The notes below the pieces were generated by a model. That model did no database searches and was not told the DNA's origin. It saw only the letters and a program-made list of their open reading frames with translations. A stretch of DNA of 64,000 bases, from positions 11,515,856-11,579,855 of the forward strand of contig NC_135246.1 in assembly GCF_947623445.1 (NCBI RefSeq). The letters are read 5' to 3'. Each line of letters opens with the position of its first letter. The stretch's first letter is position 1. The position numbers were made by a program, and so were the translations under genes. Shown piece after piece: positions 1 through 12,422 of this stretch. Source of the stretch: Clavelina lepadiformis (taxonomy: Eukaryota; Chordata; Ascidiacea; Aplousobranchia; Clavelinidae).

Positions 1-2445
1 GTACAATAGCTATAGCTTACCATATTCATTTACGACTAAGTCGCATGCTTTTGCAACAATGATTTGCTAAAACGTAGGCCTATATGGGGTGCAACTTTTC
101 ACACTAAGGTAAAATTTCAGTGACAGTGAAAAAGAAAACAACTATGACTGTAGATGATGTATGCGGTGCCTTAGGAAATAAAATCTCCTCTCCTAAAACG
201 TTTGTACCATTTTCTAAGCCAGAGTTTGCACTGCCACTTATACACAAATAAATATGGCAACTACGCAAGCTTTTGTTGTGCGTATTTGAAAAGCGTATGC
301 GATGTGACGTTTGTCTAAACCTACGCAAAATACAGTACTAAAATTGTTCCTGTTGACAAAAGCAATTCAGTATTTTCCCACTTACACGCTAGGCTCTTTG
401 ATTTGAATTCGCGCTTAGTTGTCCCGGGGCTATGACTTCTATCATCAACTAACCTGGCTATTTATTTGTACATGAACTAGAGGGTTGCATGCAGTGGGAG
501 TGTGTTGTTTTACCAGGTGAAACAATAATACTACGTGTCCATCCATTACTCCTTATACCGGTAATTATTAATTCACTCTTGAAGGTTTGATGAAGAGTTA
601 GTAGCTAGTAGACGAATAGCATGGCAAACTTGAAGCAAAGACAAACTGGTATTTTAAGCAATACGTGCAATGAAGACAGCGGACCTGTTGAATTGAGGAT
701 GATTTGAGTGCATTCCTGTTCCCCTACACTTGGTTAAATAGCAAAAACAACGTAGATAATGAAGCCAATCAATGTAGCGACTATGTGGCACTGTTATTGT
801 TTAATCGGTCTTACATGGGCTGCAATTTCAGCAGTGACACGAGAGTGAGAGAAAAACGCCCAGGAGGAATGTAAGTTTGTCTGAAACGTGGAGAAGTCGC
901 CAGATAAAGCAAAGAACAATGTTAACATGAACTGATCGCAGCTTAGGCCAGGGACCACTCTGAATATTAAATTGTAGCAAATACAGCTGATGCAACTAAA
1001 GTAGCTAATTATAGTGGCGGTAAGTATATTTTGTTAGTTAAGTACTTTACTTGCCTTAGCACGTTAGTTACAATCAGAACGTGTATAGTGTATACAAGTA
1101 CTTATTTTGCTATTCGAGTATAAGTGCTTGAGTTAATCGACATACTTGAGTACAAGAAAAGGAGAACTGTCTCCCCCAAGGGAAAAATTGTCATGAATTC
1201 TACAAATTTGCCGATATATCTTCCGTATATGCTACATTGTAGGCTACATGAATATGAACAGTTTTTGCTGTTATCAATTAACAGTGTTGATATTATCGTA
1301 ACCATAATCTATTTTAATGAAGAATGTTAATGTTTAAAATTTTTTGATACTGAATGCTTTTTACAAAGTAACTATTTCACCGGAAGTAAGTCACGCAGCC
1401 GTAAAAATAATCGGTTAGGAAAATGGCTATGCAAAAAGTTGATTTTAGCTATTTAAGGTTTTAGTAGAATTATATTTGCAGTAGAAGGTGGATTTAGTTC
1501 AGGCTTAGGTCAATATGTTATAACATTTAACTTAGGTTAACAAGAAACTGTGGAAATTAGCTTCGAACGCACGATTTTTTCCAGTGAAATATTGGAAGGT
1601 CATTGCAATTTCATTTCGTGTATCCATGTATAAAGTATCATTCAATATATTTGGAATGCTAATAGACAAATGTCGTTTCGTTACTAAAAATAGTTTTACG
1701 AAAGTATAAACTGGATATGTTTAATATTTAAAGGCATCAAACGCAAAGCATTACATATTTAGTAAACGTGTTTAACAAATACTAGGTTACTAGGTATTTG
1801 GTAAAAATGTTTCTTGGTGAAAATTTGTTCCGTATGGTCATTGAAGTTGTAATTAATTCGTCGTTGACCTGAATGCTGTGTAGCTCTACATTTCCAAGGC
1901 ATTAACTTTTTTCTATCCGCTATACTACAAGATTTCACATCCACACAAAGCAATGGAAAATAGAACTTTGCTTAGTGGTCCAGTTGATGTTTCGACTTCT
2001 CCAAATGCTGTTGATTGCAACTAGTGCATTCCTGCCCAGTGCTTTCCTTTTATTCTCTGGTGAGCTGCTCGTGTCAAAACTTATTCTGAATCCTAGAAAT
2101 ATGAAATCTTCCACCGTTTTAATTCCTTTGTTGTTAATCTTTTTGTTGTTGTTGTTGTTTGTTTTTCTGTTGTCATAATTTTTGTCTTTGTAATGTTGAG
2201 ATGAAATTTAACCCCTCTACTTTCCTCTATCACTTTCATGGCCAAACACCTAAGATCATACTGAGCACTTCCAGCCAATAAAATTGTATCGTATGGATGT
2301 TTCTACCACCTGTTTCTAATCATCTAATGATCATCAATAATGATTTCATTTAAATTGGTTTGTTGCCGCATGACCGCATTTGCATTCATGTTAAATGCCG
2401 CGAGTGATAGCATGTATCCTTGACGTATTCATTATCCCATCTTGA
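1..2445. other. intergenic, no gene recognised
   Basis: No reading frame longer than about 70 codons here resembles a known family. The stretch is AT-rich. The only structure I can name is one copy of a dispersed repeat near 1372-1560, listed separately. Confidence 0.5.
1372..1560 (+). repeat. dispersed repeat, copy 1
   Basis: This segment shares an ordered set of motifs with 12660-12840 and 14884-15085, and in inverse orientation with 41330-41460. The shared parts are a 'cacg cagcc'-like stretch, then TATGCAAAAA, a 'gattttagc..tttaagg' block, a GTTATAACATTT block and a 'taggttaacaag' block. No ends or target duplication could be defined, so the class (SINE, MITE or other) is unknown. Confidence 0.5.
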
Positions 2446-2454
2446 ACCACGTTG

Positions 2455-2630
2455 TATTTCCATATTACGCTAACCGATTCCAAATCGATTCAACCCACCG
2501 ACGATTGAACCCAGAGCGATTAAACCCAGGATGACTAAACTGAAAAACACTCAACCAACGTATGTGGGCTGAATAGTTCTTGAGTTGAATTGTCCTGAGT
2601 TTAACTGTGTGTGGGTTGAATTGAGCATCT
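2455..2630. mobile_element. miniature MULE-like element with a 9-bp target duplication
   Basis: The 176-bp segment is bounded by the direct repeat ACCACGTTG at 2446-2454 and 2631-2639. Its left part holds several degenerate units of the type GATTCAACCCAC. Its right part holds the inverse, GGGTTGAATTG-like, units. These are the same units that make up the arrays of the larger element at 24283-25632. I read it as a decayed non-autonomous relative with almost no interior. The outermost bases do not match the GGT ends of the larger element, so the exact termini could be wrong. Confidence 0.6.
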
Positions 2631-2639
2631 ACCACGTTG

Positions 2640-3302
2640 CCCATACTGTGGCTTCCTGGTTATGGTAGAATGATGTGATTAGTTACAGGTTCCAATAAGT
2701 GGTTATACCAATTCTGGTCACTGATACGATTAAGTGATAATAATCGCAATCTTTTGTGACCATGATAGACAGAAATAGAGGAGTAGAATGCAAACAAACA
2801 CTTTATAGTTTAACTTAATTTTGTGTAATTCGAAGTTTCAGACAATACCAAGTAATTTACCAGTTAGTTCAGATAAATTAGCATCATGACCGCTGTCATG
2901 TACACCTTCACTACAAATTTAATTTATAAAGTAAATACAGTTATTGTTTATGCTATCTTCGTCACGCCGACTCCCGAGGGCTAGACAGCAGGCAATGTCA
3001 GTCTTGTTACATTTCGTGTGAATTCCTGACCATGTTTCCATGATGATTTTGTTAAAACACATAGCCTAACAGCAAAAAATTCAATACTGGTTTTGCACAG
3101 CAATTGGCAGAAAGCAGTCATCTGTCAGTCTTTATTTGAAGTGAATTTGCTGCTGTTAGTTGGTCCAAATGGGGACCTACATTTTATAGGACTAAAATGT
3201 TGGAAACTGAGAATTTTTTGAAAAAGATTTTAGTTGTTTTTAACATTTATTCTTCAAACGATTTTGTTTTATTTCTTAGAGCTGCAGCCAAAGGATTTGA
3301 AT
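2640..3302. other. upstream region of the first galactosyltransferase gene
   Basis: No gene or clear promoter element is recognisable. A 5' UTR exon cannot be excluded: the bases just before the chosen start resemble an acceptor region and are shared in part with the paralogue upstream of 15960. Confidence 0.3.
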
Positions 3303-6300
3303 ATGTCTAAATTTAAACGCGTCTTGGTGGTTTTTGCGATTGCAATCCTTATGTTCTACACCATTCAATCGTTTGTTGGTATCAAGGTTTATTACAAGAA
3401 GTCCCTGTGCATGTACCCGGAAGTGCAATCTGCTTTTACTTTAACCAACACAGAACGCCCAGACAACGCTCAGGATTTAAATATAAGGAAGGCAATTACT
3501 ACCGGATTTCCAAATACTACTTCGGATTTGAGCGTTGGTTCGCGATTAACAACAGCTAAAAGGAGTGATGAGGATACTACTACTGCGAAACCGACATCGA
3601 CAACAAAAGCGATCAACTATTGCCCGGAATCGTCTCCTCTTCTACATGGAAATTTGATCATCCCAAGTAAATCTTGATTTTATAATAATTTGCTTTCATC
3701 AGAAATAGCTTACATAGGGTTGGTAAAACTGAGAAACGTATTGCATTTCATTTGAAAAATAACTCGTTTATTAAAGGTCCAGGTTATACATTAAAACAAG
3801 TTCTTAAACTGAATTTCCAGTAGTAGCCTAAGTAACTTATATCACCAGCACGATTTGAACTACACAACCAAAGTTAGTAAGTTCATACTAAATTGCGCAA
3901 TTAGGTATATAACACTCTACTGTCAACTCTGCTATGTATATTGACATTAACTCCCATAAATAGATGAATGAGTTGGAGTACGGACCGCTTCTGCTATTTA
4001 AACGAGTTTATAGAATGGTTGTTAAACTTTTAAAAAAATAATGTACCATTCTTGCTGTTACACTGTATAAGAAAGCGATAGAATTGATTAACAGCGTTGA
4101 AAACCCAACTAAAGCAATGGCATCAATTAAACTTTCATCGCTACTTTAGAGCATAAAAGCATCTTCGAGGGAAACCTCGACCCGCTAAGCTATGAAGAAA
4201 TTTCAGCAAATAATCCCAATGTCCAGTTTGGAGGATATTATCCTGGCCCTGCCAACTGTACACCGAGGAATTCCATCACAGTTATCATACCTTATCGCGA
4301 CAGAGAAGTACATCTCCGGTATATATAGATCACCAACGTTAAGTCTATTATTTCAATCCCAAGAAGGAATGTGTCAGAATCTTGTCACCATGAACGCATC
4401 AAGGAATGCTTACTTTGCCAGCTAGCTTTATTCAATATGCTACAAATTGATAACACCGCTACTACACATTTCTTAGCTTTAAAACATGTTATATTTTGGT
4501 AATACAGGTATTTGCTGACGTACATACATTTGATTTTGCAACGGCAACAGACAAAATACAGGGTATTTGTGGTTGAACAAGACGACAATTCAACCTTCAA
4601 TAAAGGACAAATTATGAATTCCGGATTTAGATACATAAAAGGGAAATATGGAAAGGAATTTGACTGTTATTTCTTTCACGACGTTGACACGATTGGGGAG
4701 GATGATCGTATCATTTACCGATGCAAAGGTAGGCTATATAGGCCACTCTGTACTAAAGCCTTTATTTAAGCATGTTTTGAAAAGCAAGACTTATTAATTG
4801 AGGTTTTTAAAATTTTATTGATAGCTCTGTCGCATTTCTATAGTCAACAGTCAACACATAACATGTATAGCGATTGGTTTTATGTGCATACCCAAAAATG
4901 GACTTGCTAACAAGCGACTTTTGGTTCTACGCCGTATAAATCGGCAAACCGCAAAAGTAGATGGATTTTGGTTGTAGAAGTAGTAATACCGAGAATGTTG
5001 GAGTTTTTTTCCAAGCAAACGGTCTAACTTTGCCAACTACTATTGGTATAGCTATATCCGTTTCTTTTGACAGCCTAGAATTGTTTTTTGTTTCCATACA
5101 TACATGACATTTTCACACATATCGAATACCCGGTGACATCTCGGACTTTTTTTTATATTTGTCAGGTTAGTATAATTGAAATGTACGGGCATTATATCTG
5201 TAAATTTTTTTATCCGTTTGACTGAAATTAAATTAGGTTACCTGTGCTATGTTAATATGGTTAATATCTTTTTCGCTATCCTATTCACTGTCCTTCTTTA
5301 GAACCGATAGAGTGGTTGGGGTAACAGCCCTATAGGAGCTCCTTTATAAACAATCCGCTGTTTTTCGCCACGTCTGTCAGTTCGGCTAAAGGGTTACCTA
5401 TAGTCGTTTCCAGGGCAGGTCAGTGATTAACCTGTACCACTCGCATGGTTTTTGGTCGATTCGTTGGTTTTTCACCTTCAGATGTGTCAATCATGACTTT
5501 TTTGAAAGTCTTTCCTGAAGTCTTTTCCATATCGTCATAGTTGGGACTTTTCACTTCGTACAAGTAGGAACTCAACATTTAGAGACTTACGAAATTCAAT
5601 GTTATGCACTTGATCTTAGTAATGTTACACCACGAAAACTTTTAAAAATCCCATTTCTAAAGCTTGCACTCGTGATCGCACTGTTTCTGTAATTATATCC
5701 AACATTCGTATATGGTGACAGTTGGAAGGAAAACTGACAACTTCGCGGTCTTAAGAAGCTCTTATTTCGTGACAATCAAACGTTGAAGTTCACGCATATT
5801 ACTGCTTTCGCTTTGTCATTTCTTGTGACCAATTTCAAGACGATTGAGTGTAAGTTGAACATCAGGGGCTAAGAAGACAGGAGAATCATCTGCAAACAAC
5901 AATTGACTTATCGTACTGTTTCCAACCATGACACACTCTTCATCAAGTCTATGCTTGTTTATCCTGTTCATATACTGTAAAGTAAACTATGACAAGGAAA
6001 GGTAACCGCAGAACACACCCCTGGCGGAGTCCAATATCCGCAGTGAATCGTTTACTTGACACTGTTCAATCGGACACGTATTTTTAGAGCAATTGTACCG
6101 TATGCCTGCAGCATTCTCCAAAATTTATCTTGAGATACTTGAGCGTAGACCAGAGTTGTAAACGGGTCTTATACTTTTAACCCGATCCTGGCCCGAAAAT
6201 ATAAGCCCGAACCCAAAAATTTATTTGAAGCCCGAATTAGGCCCGAAAGCTAAGTTTCCCGAATGAACGTTATCTTCCGATGTCTTCCCTTTGTAAGTTG

Positions 6301-8293
6301 CGCTTTGCTCTGCGCGCATGCAAATTCGTGTAAAGAAAGTGAAATTACTACGCAAATATGGCAGATTGTGATGAGTATGAATTTAAGCCCGAATCTGACC
6401 CGTTGTTTTTCAAACGTAAGCCTGAACCCCACTCGAGAAACCCGGCCCGACTTACAGCTCTGCCGTAGACGTCTTTTGCGTTATACTCAAGACTTCGAAA
6501 ATTATGAAGACGTTTGGTATATAAACTTACCAGACAGAAATAGCAGAGAGATGCTCCGACATATAGAACATTACTTTTTGTACCTTTTCTTGTGTATTAC
6601 GATCATAACACCCATTTGCCATTTCCTTGGTTTTTTATCTGAACTTCATACCATTTGAAGCTCACGGGCTTATATAGCCAAGACAACTCGGTTCTTTGTC
6701 ATCAGTAAAAATATTTTCTTCCCCAAAGCGCATCTGCTGTGTATCAGCTGACATTTCTATGATACGGTTGAACAAATCTTCAAAGTGTTCTTTTGATCTT
6801 TGTAGAAGACGGCGTTTTGTTGAAGAGATGCCTACAATTACGAAGTAATAAGGTTTGGCTTCTTCAACTAGCTTCAGCTCCTTTTCTGTTAATAAAGGAC
6901 ATTTCAGTTTCCAGCTGTGTGTGAGTCATCACGCATAGGATTTCCTATCAGAATAGCCTATCGGTAGCCTAGTGACCTAGTCTGTATTGTCTCCAGTAGC
7001 CTTACCAAACACGTATAGCAAACACATTTGTAGATTTCCAAAAATCGCAGGCCTGTGGAGAAAAATGTCGCCCGATTTACGCCCGATTTTCGCCCGACGT
7101 TCTCTACCAAAAAGGCAAACGTGTTTCTTGTTAGCCTGCGCTACGAAGGATGCGACACAAGTATAACTATTCTTGTGCTTATTTTTCGATTTGAGCCACC
7201 TTTCGATGATTTTTCGTTTTAGGCCACTTTTAATTTGACCCCTTACTTTCAACCTGACTTGTCATGGGTATCTCTTTGGAAAAAAGCTTACTGCAATTTA
7301 GCTCGAAAGTTCATCGAGGCACTCAAGCTCCTCTACTACCACAAGGCAATAATCCAGTAGATGAGTTAGTATCCACACAATTGATTAGTTATCGAACATA
7401 ATAATTTTCGATTAGGCTATACCATACTGTTCTCTAAAGCAAATTACTAATTTTGGTATGCAATAATATCTATGTAATGCCTATTGCAGGAAGATGAGCC
7501 ATATTTTGAAGTACAGCCTATTGATTTGAGTTGTAGATGTTTGAAACCGTAAACCAAACAAAAAACCGCACCTTTTTCAGGGGGAAGAGAAGTCGTCCAT
7601 TTGTCGCACAAAATTGAACGGCTTCGTTATCGATTCTGTTGTGGATTGACAATAGGCGGAGTGCTTGGACTGACTTCTAGCCAACTTGAAGCAGTAAATG
7701 GTTTTCCCAACGCGTATTATGTACGTATTTTCTACTTTAGTGAAAAGACAAATACTGTACATTGTTCTTGTAAAACGCATTGGTCAATAGGTAATTACAT
7801 TGTCTTATAAGATATTATCTGAGATAAATAATTACAAAAGCAGCTTGTTTTACAAACCATTTTCGTTTTCCAGGGATGGGGCGGTGAAGATGATGATATG
7901 AGTAAACGCATTCTTGAAATCGCTAATTTTACAATCTACAGGCCTCCCGGAAATTATGTCCGGTACGCCAATATAATGTAGGCTAAATATGAAGCAAAGC
8001 GAAACACAAAGTTAACTGCAGTATATAAGAAGATATAAATTTTCCAATAAAGTAACGCGCAACAAAGTATAACTCTCTTCTTCTACAATAGGTTTCGAAC
8101 GCTTTTCCATGAAATAGACGGTCAGAATCCAAAAAACCCGGAGAGATTTAAATTGCTAAAAGAGTGGAAGAATAGAGCAGGCACGGACGGGCTCAATTCT
8201 TTGCAAACTATTATACCGAGGGTGGTTGAATTTCCCACACATATCCATATATATATCAAATCAAAACCAGCGGCTTCAAACCGAAATCCATGA
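3303..8293 (+). CDS. beta-1,4-galactosyltransferase-family type II membrane enzyme, copy 1 (six exons)
   Basis: Exons are 3303-3666, 4150-4318, 4508-4728, 7581-7720, 7874-7962 and 8092-8293, all with GT-AG introns. They give 1185 nt, or 394 residues. The protein should be a Golgi glycosyltransferase. It has a short cytosolic tail, a membrane anchor at about residues 9-27, a Thr-rich stem, the family CPE.SPLL block, GGYYPGP and PYRDREVHLR. The metal-binding D-V-D is at 236-238, GGV at 277-279 and GWGGEDDD at 299-306, followed by the terminal DGLNSL block. Two positions are atypical. Thr275 aligns with the donor-selecting Tyr289 of mammalian B4GALT1. Thr331 aligns with metal ligand Met344, while the His ligand is kept as His334. 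Donor and acceptor sugars are therefore uncertain. Intron 3 (2.85 kb) contains a LINE relic and a MITE. The start was chosen as the first ATG before the anchor, matching the paralogue at 15960. Confidence 0.9.
5320..6925 (-). mobile_element. RTE-type non-LTR retrotransposon relic
   Basis: On the minus strand the upper end (about 6925-6800) encodes AKPYYFVIVGISSTKRR, typical of the RTE endonuclease. This is followed by KEHFEDLFN, resembling the linker before the reverse transcriptase. Further down, about 6145-6080 reads DKFWRMLQAYG, 6040-6000 reads GLRQGCVL, and 5900-5830 reads LLFADDSPVFLAPDVQL with the catalytic FADD box. Stops and frameshifts break the frame throughout, and a MITE (6151-6462) interrupts it. 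The element lies antisense in intron 3 of the first galactosyltransferase gene. The lower end is approximate. Confidence 0.8.
6151..6462. mobile_element. hAT-type MITE inside the RTE relic
   Basis: The ends are inverted: CAGAGTTGTAAACGGGTC on the left, and the complement of the right end reads CAGAGCTGTAAGTCGGGC. Flanks are GCGTAGAC (6143-6150) and CCGTAGAC (6463-6470), a 7/8 match expected for an 8-bp hAT target duplication. The interior has several GCCCGAA motifs. It splits the LINE relic, so it inserted later. Confidence 0.8.
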
Positions 8294-10191
8294 CAAAGCA
8301 ACGTCGCTCAATGAAGCAAATATATGCAACAAAACGTTTAGGAAATTCTTGACGAGGTACATTGATGGCAGCATATATATGTTGCCTCCCGGATGTGGTC
8401 TTTTAAAGTCTTCTACAAACTTTTCAAAGTTTTATAGAACTTTTTTCGCGATCAAGCCCTCAGTGAGCATTAAAATTTTCACTATGGCATAAAAATGTTA
8501 GGCACCATGATATCACGTTAATTATGATGCCTCATAAATTTTTACCTATTTTCATCCATTTCAGGCACCCGCAGATTTTCACTTTTTTTCCTTTTTTCCT
8601 GTCTGATATTGCACATGAACATTTTTTCAATTGTGCCTTTACAACAAAAGCTAACACCACACTTTCGTGCTCTGTTAGAAATCATTTTACAACTGTCATA
8701 AAGGGTGAAAATATTAAGTCAAAACCGTTCTCCATATGGTTGTTGGAATCAGTCAAGAGCATGTGCTCTTACCTCTCAACTTTTTGTGTACATGAACCAA
8801 CAAGAAAGATGTATAAACTTGGCGAAGAACCAGTCTTTGCCTAAAACTATGTGTCAGAGATTTGATATTTGCTGTGGATCTGGTGCCCAAAACGTTTTTC
8901 GCGCCAAACTTTGCTCGGTTCGAGACAAAAGATTATGATATAACTGACATAAAACTGAGTATAAGAAAAAATGAGGTTGGCCCAACCTCAAAAAGTCATA
9001 ATGCAAGTAAAGGGCATGTGTGAACCCCACCGTCGGCGGTCACGAAACAAAAACTTATTTTTTTCTTCATTTCACTTCTCACCGTTTATCACCATTTGTG
9101 GATAATGATCTAAAGAAAGAAATGATATAACATTACAACTTTACAAGCTCGTGTTACGTTGTTGTTGTTATATTTCCTTGTTGCTTGTATTATTGCTTAT
9201 TAAAAGAACGTGTAAAATCCATAAAACAATACACATCAAACTGGTTGCGCTGTAAAATTTCACTACGGAAGCAAACAAATTGCAATTAAACTTTGTCAAA
9301 ACGAATTTCACGCAAGCAAATAGAAAAAGCCCAATTACCAAACGGTATTAATGCTTTTTTTACTTCTTGTTTGGATAATGAATAGGCCTATTAACTAACT
9401 TATTGCTTGTTAAATTCCTGTTTATAATTGTTTTCATTTTTTATTTTCCTTTTTGGAAAATTCTATTTTATTAAATTTCGTACAAAATGGAACTTTACTG
9501 CGCAATCGGTTTGTCATTTTTATGTTATGTATTTTACGGTTTGACACCTTCTTGTAATAAGTAATAACACACGCATCAAGGAAATATAACAACAAGGTGA
9601 TTTCAACCTTGTTATACTTTTGTTTCTTTTTTCCTCAAAAGTTTTTTCACCGCGTTTAGGCAACATATAAACTTAGTTTTATAATTCTCAACTTAACTAT
9701 TTCGTAATCTCAAAAATCGCTTCCCAAGCCCAAGCTTACTCTTAGATATAACCTATAATGGATTTCTTTTTTGCAGTAAGAATGAAAACAAATTTCATTG
9801 GTTATTTTCTAAGTACGTATAATCTTAAGCGTATTCCCCAGAAACAAAAACCCGCCTTATCTCTGCATTTGGTGGTTACCTGCAAACCGTAACTATTAGT
9901 ATAACGTGCTTGAACATAGCATACAGTGCTTGCGGTTTGGTACGATTATGTCATACATACAGTACATACACACAGAAATTACGTGGTATGCCTTATCTCC
10001 CGCAATTTTTATACGTATATAAGCCTACTTACGTATTGCTTTGACACAATTTGGCGCTGTACCTAATATAAAGAAATCAGTGAAATTGGCCTAAAACTCA
10101 CCTAAAGTCGGAACCGATATAATATAGAGTTATTCAGGTTATGAATGATGATATAGGCTACACGAACAGTACTGAGGACAGTGTTATGTAT
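8294..10191. other. intergenic region after the first galactosyltransferase gene
   Basis: No coding signal was recognised. One inverted-repeat element (9162-9594) is present; otherwise it is AT-rich sequence. Confidence 0.4.
9162..9594. mobile_element. inverted-repeat MITE, class unknown
   Basis: Terminal inverted repeats of nearly 40 bp are visible. The left end begins TTGTTGTTATATTTCCTTG and the complement of the right end begins the same way, then both continue with a TATTATTGCTTAT-like block. No convincing target duplication is seen, so the superfamily is unassigned. Confidence 0.55.
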
Positions 10192-10207
10192 GACAGTGTT
10201 GGTACTA

Positions 10208-10437
10208 CGACACCTTATCGAAAGACACTTTATCGAAAGACACTTTATCGAACGACACCTGATCGAAACGACAGCTGATCGAAAGACACTTTATCGAACG
10301 ACAGTTAATCGAGCCGACAGTTGATCGAAAGACACTTTATCGAAACGACAGCTGATCGAACGACACTTTATCGAACCGACAGTTAATCAAAACGACAGTT
10401 GATCGAACGACACTTTATCGAACCGACAGTTCAAGCA
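10208..10437 (+). repeat. left subterminal tandem array of the MULE
   Basis: About fifteen ~15-bp units of the form (A/C)GACA(C/G)(T/C)TTATCGAA lie in tandem with small changes. They are mirrored in inverse orientation by 12193-12422. Repeated units at both ends could be transposase binding sites; that is inference. Confidence 0.85.
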
Positions 10438-10696
10438 AGATTTTTGCGTGTTTCTCAAACATTGAAACAATGAGCCATTGTGATGTGCGGTCTTTGTAAT
10501 GGTGTGCATTAATGAATTGTGATGTATATATCATAAAGTTGACGATTTATATTTTATATCTATATTTTATATTTGTATCATAAAGTGTACGATTTCGCAT
10601 GGCGGCCGGCCCGCCCACATATTAATAAGATATCACAAGAATACGCACGAGAATTACTAAGTACGAGATTGTCTGTACAGTAGACTAGACTAGTCA

Positions 10697-10908
10697 TTAT
10701 AGATACAAAGAGTAAGGAATTGAAGGCAAAATTTTATAGCAAGGGGCATGTCGCTGCCTGACTTTTACACAAAGTAGCTTCTTGAAAGTAGTCTTTATCC
10801 CAGCTTGACCGACAGCGCAAAATAAATGGCTTCGATGCTTGGTAGCACGTACACATGTGAACAAATATTTTCAACAATGAAATTCACGAAAAGCAAGCTA
10901 AGATCACG
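10697..10908 (+). pseudogene. hAT transposase C-terminal remnant
   Basis: Reading through two stops and a frameshift gives ELKAKFYSKG, then LPDFY, YPSL and finally MASMLGSTYTCEQIFSTMK followed by TKSKLRSR. The LPDFY...GSTYxCEQ.FS.MK.xKSxxR order is that of the hAT C-terminal dimerisation region in GTF2IRD2/ZBED5-like transposons. It lies inside a MULE and runs in frame into the MULE domain. It is either a captured fragment or an old hAT insertion; no hAT ends were found. Confidence 0.7.
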
Positions 10909-11594
10909 CTCAGCTAATACACCGAGGGGAGAAGCCTTCGTTATCGAGGAAGACGATGAGAACGAATTCTATATGTTTGCATCTCAAAAGAATCTGGATA
11001 TACTGAACAACTGCGCTAATTGGTTTTGTGACGGTACATTTGATGTTGCCCCACTTGGATACCAGCTGTACACGATACACGCGCTGGTCGATGAAAATCG
11101 CACGGTGCCACTCGTATACACCATTACCGAGAACAAATCTGAAGCTGTGTACAATCGCATCTTTTGTTTATTGGAACAACAGCGACCAGGAATAGCCCCA
11201 GAAACCGTAACAATAGACTTTGAAATGGCAGCATATAATGCTCTTTCTCCCAGCTTCCCTCGGGCAGAAATTCTCGGCTGCCTTTTCCATTTTGGCCAAT
11301 GGCCAATTCCGCTTCCTTCCAAGAACGAATAATAGCATTGAAGGATGGCACAATGCGTTCAGCAAGCGTGTCTCATTATCCCATCCGACGCTTCGAAGAC
11401 TCGTCAAAAAAATTAAGCGGGAACAAGGTTCCAACGAAATGTTAATTGAGCAATTGAGTGCTGGAATCGATGGCCCACCTCGGAAGAAGCGCTACGACGC
11501 TGTCAACCAACGGCTGAAGAGCATAGTTGAAAATTATGACTCAACAAATATGGACATAAAAAGTTATCTTCGAGCAATTGCACACAACTTGTAA
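10826..11594 (+). pseudogene. chimeric hAT/MULE transposase remnant
   Basis: An open frame from 10826 to 11332 begins with about 30 hAT-like residues (TYTCEQIFSTMKFTKSK) and continues into a MULE transposase. The MULE part includes FASQKNLDIL, WFCDGTFDVAP with Asp69, YQLYTIHAL and TIDFEMAAYNA with Asp131, then GCLFHFGQ. The second frame, from about 11299 to 11594, resumes with LPRTNNSIEGWHNAF, LSHPTLRRLVKKIKREQ and ends YLRAIAHNL. The segment between FHFGQ and LPRTNNS, usually around a hundred residues that include the third catalytic acid, is missing, and the join shifts frame. The N-terminal FLYWCH-type part of MULE proteins is also absent. The protein is not expected to be an active transposase. 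Confidence 0.85.
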
Positions 11595-12192
11595 TTAAAT
11601 GAATGCGATTGAAATGTGCACTTCGTCAGTTGTCGTGCTTTTAACAGTGCATGTTGTCAGTTCTTTTAATAAATTGTCGTTCTTTTAACAGTGCATATCG
11701 TCAGTTGTTTCAATAAATTGTGGATCTTTTAACCCTATCCTAACCAGGCTCGCGAGTTTACTAAAAAAACTAGGTGTGGCCAACCCCGCACACACATTTG
11801 CAATCGTTAATTACTAGAAACCTATGCGTCGTAGACGATGAGATTATTACAGGTTAGTAGAAACATCATCTGGCTTCCTGTATACATCATAATTGTAAAA
11901 CTAAAGAAAGTGAATTTAGTGTAAATTAGGTATTTCTAAAAGTGACACATTTCTATAAATTCTTCTTGTTACGCCGCGCCCCCGCTGTGAAAAGAGAACG
12001 AAAAAGAATAGTTAGTCAAGTTATTGGTGCGTAAATGAGTAATACGTTTCAATGCGGAGAGAGAGCAAAATTATATAAATATCACAATATCTCAAAAATT
12101 ACAAAATCTAACTTTATCAAACAAACATGGACAGATAGCTGAACATCACAATGACCCATTGTTTCAATGTTTGAGAAACACGCAAAAATCTT

Positions 12193-12422
12193 GCTTGAAC
12201 TGTCGGTTCGATAAAGTGTCGTTCGATCAACTGTCGTTTTGATTAACTGTCGGTTCGATAAAGTGTCGTTTGATCAACTTTCGGTTCGATAAAGTGTCTT
12301 TCGATCAACTGTCGTTTCGATCAGGTGTCGTTTCGATCAGGTGTCGTTCGATTAAGTGTCTTTCGATAAAGTGTCGTTCGATTAAGTGTCGTTCGATAAA
12401 GTGTCTTTCGATAAGGTGTCGG
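12193..12422 (-). repeat. right subterminal tandem array of the MULE
   Basis: These are inverse units TTCGATAAAGTGTCG and relatives in tandem, mirroring 10208-10437. The array ends in CGATAAGGTGTCG, the complement of the left terminal block. Confidence 0.85.
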
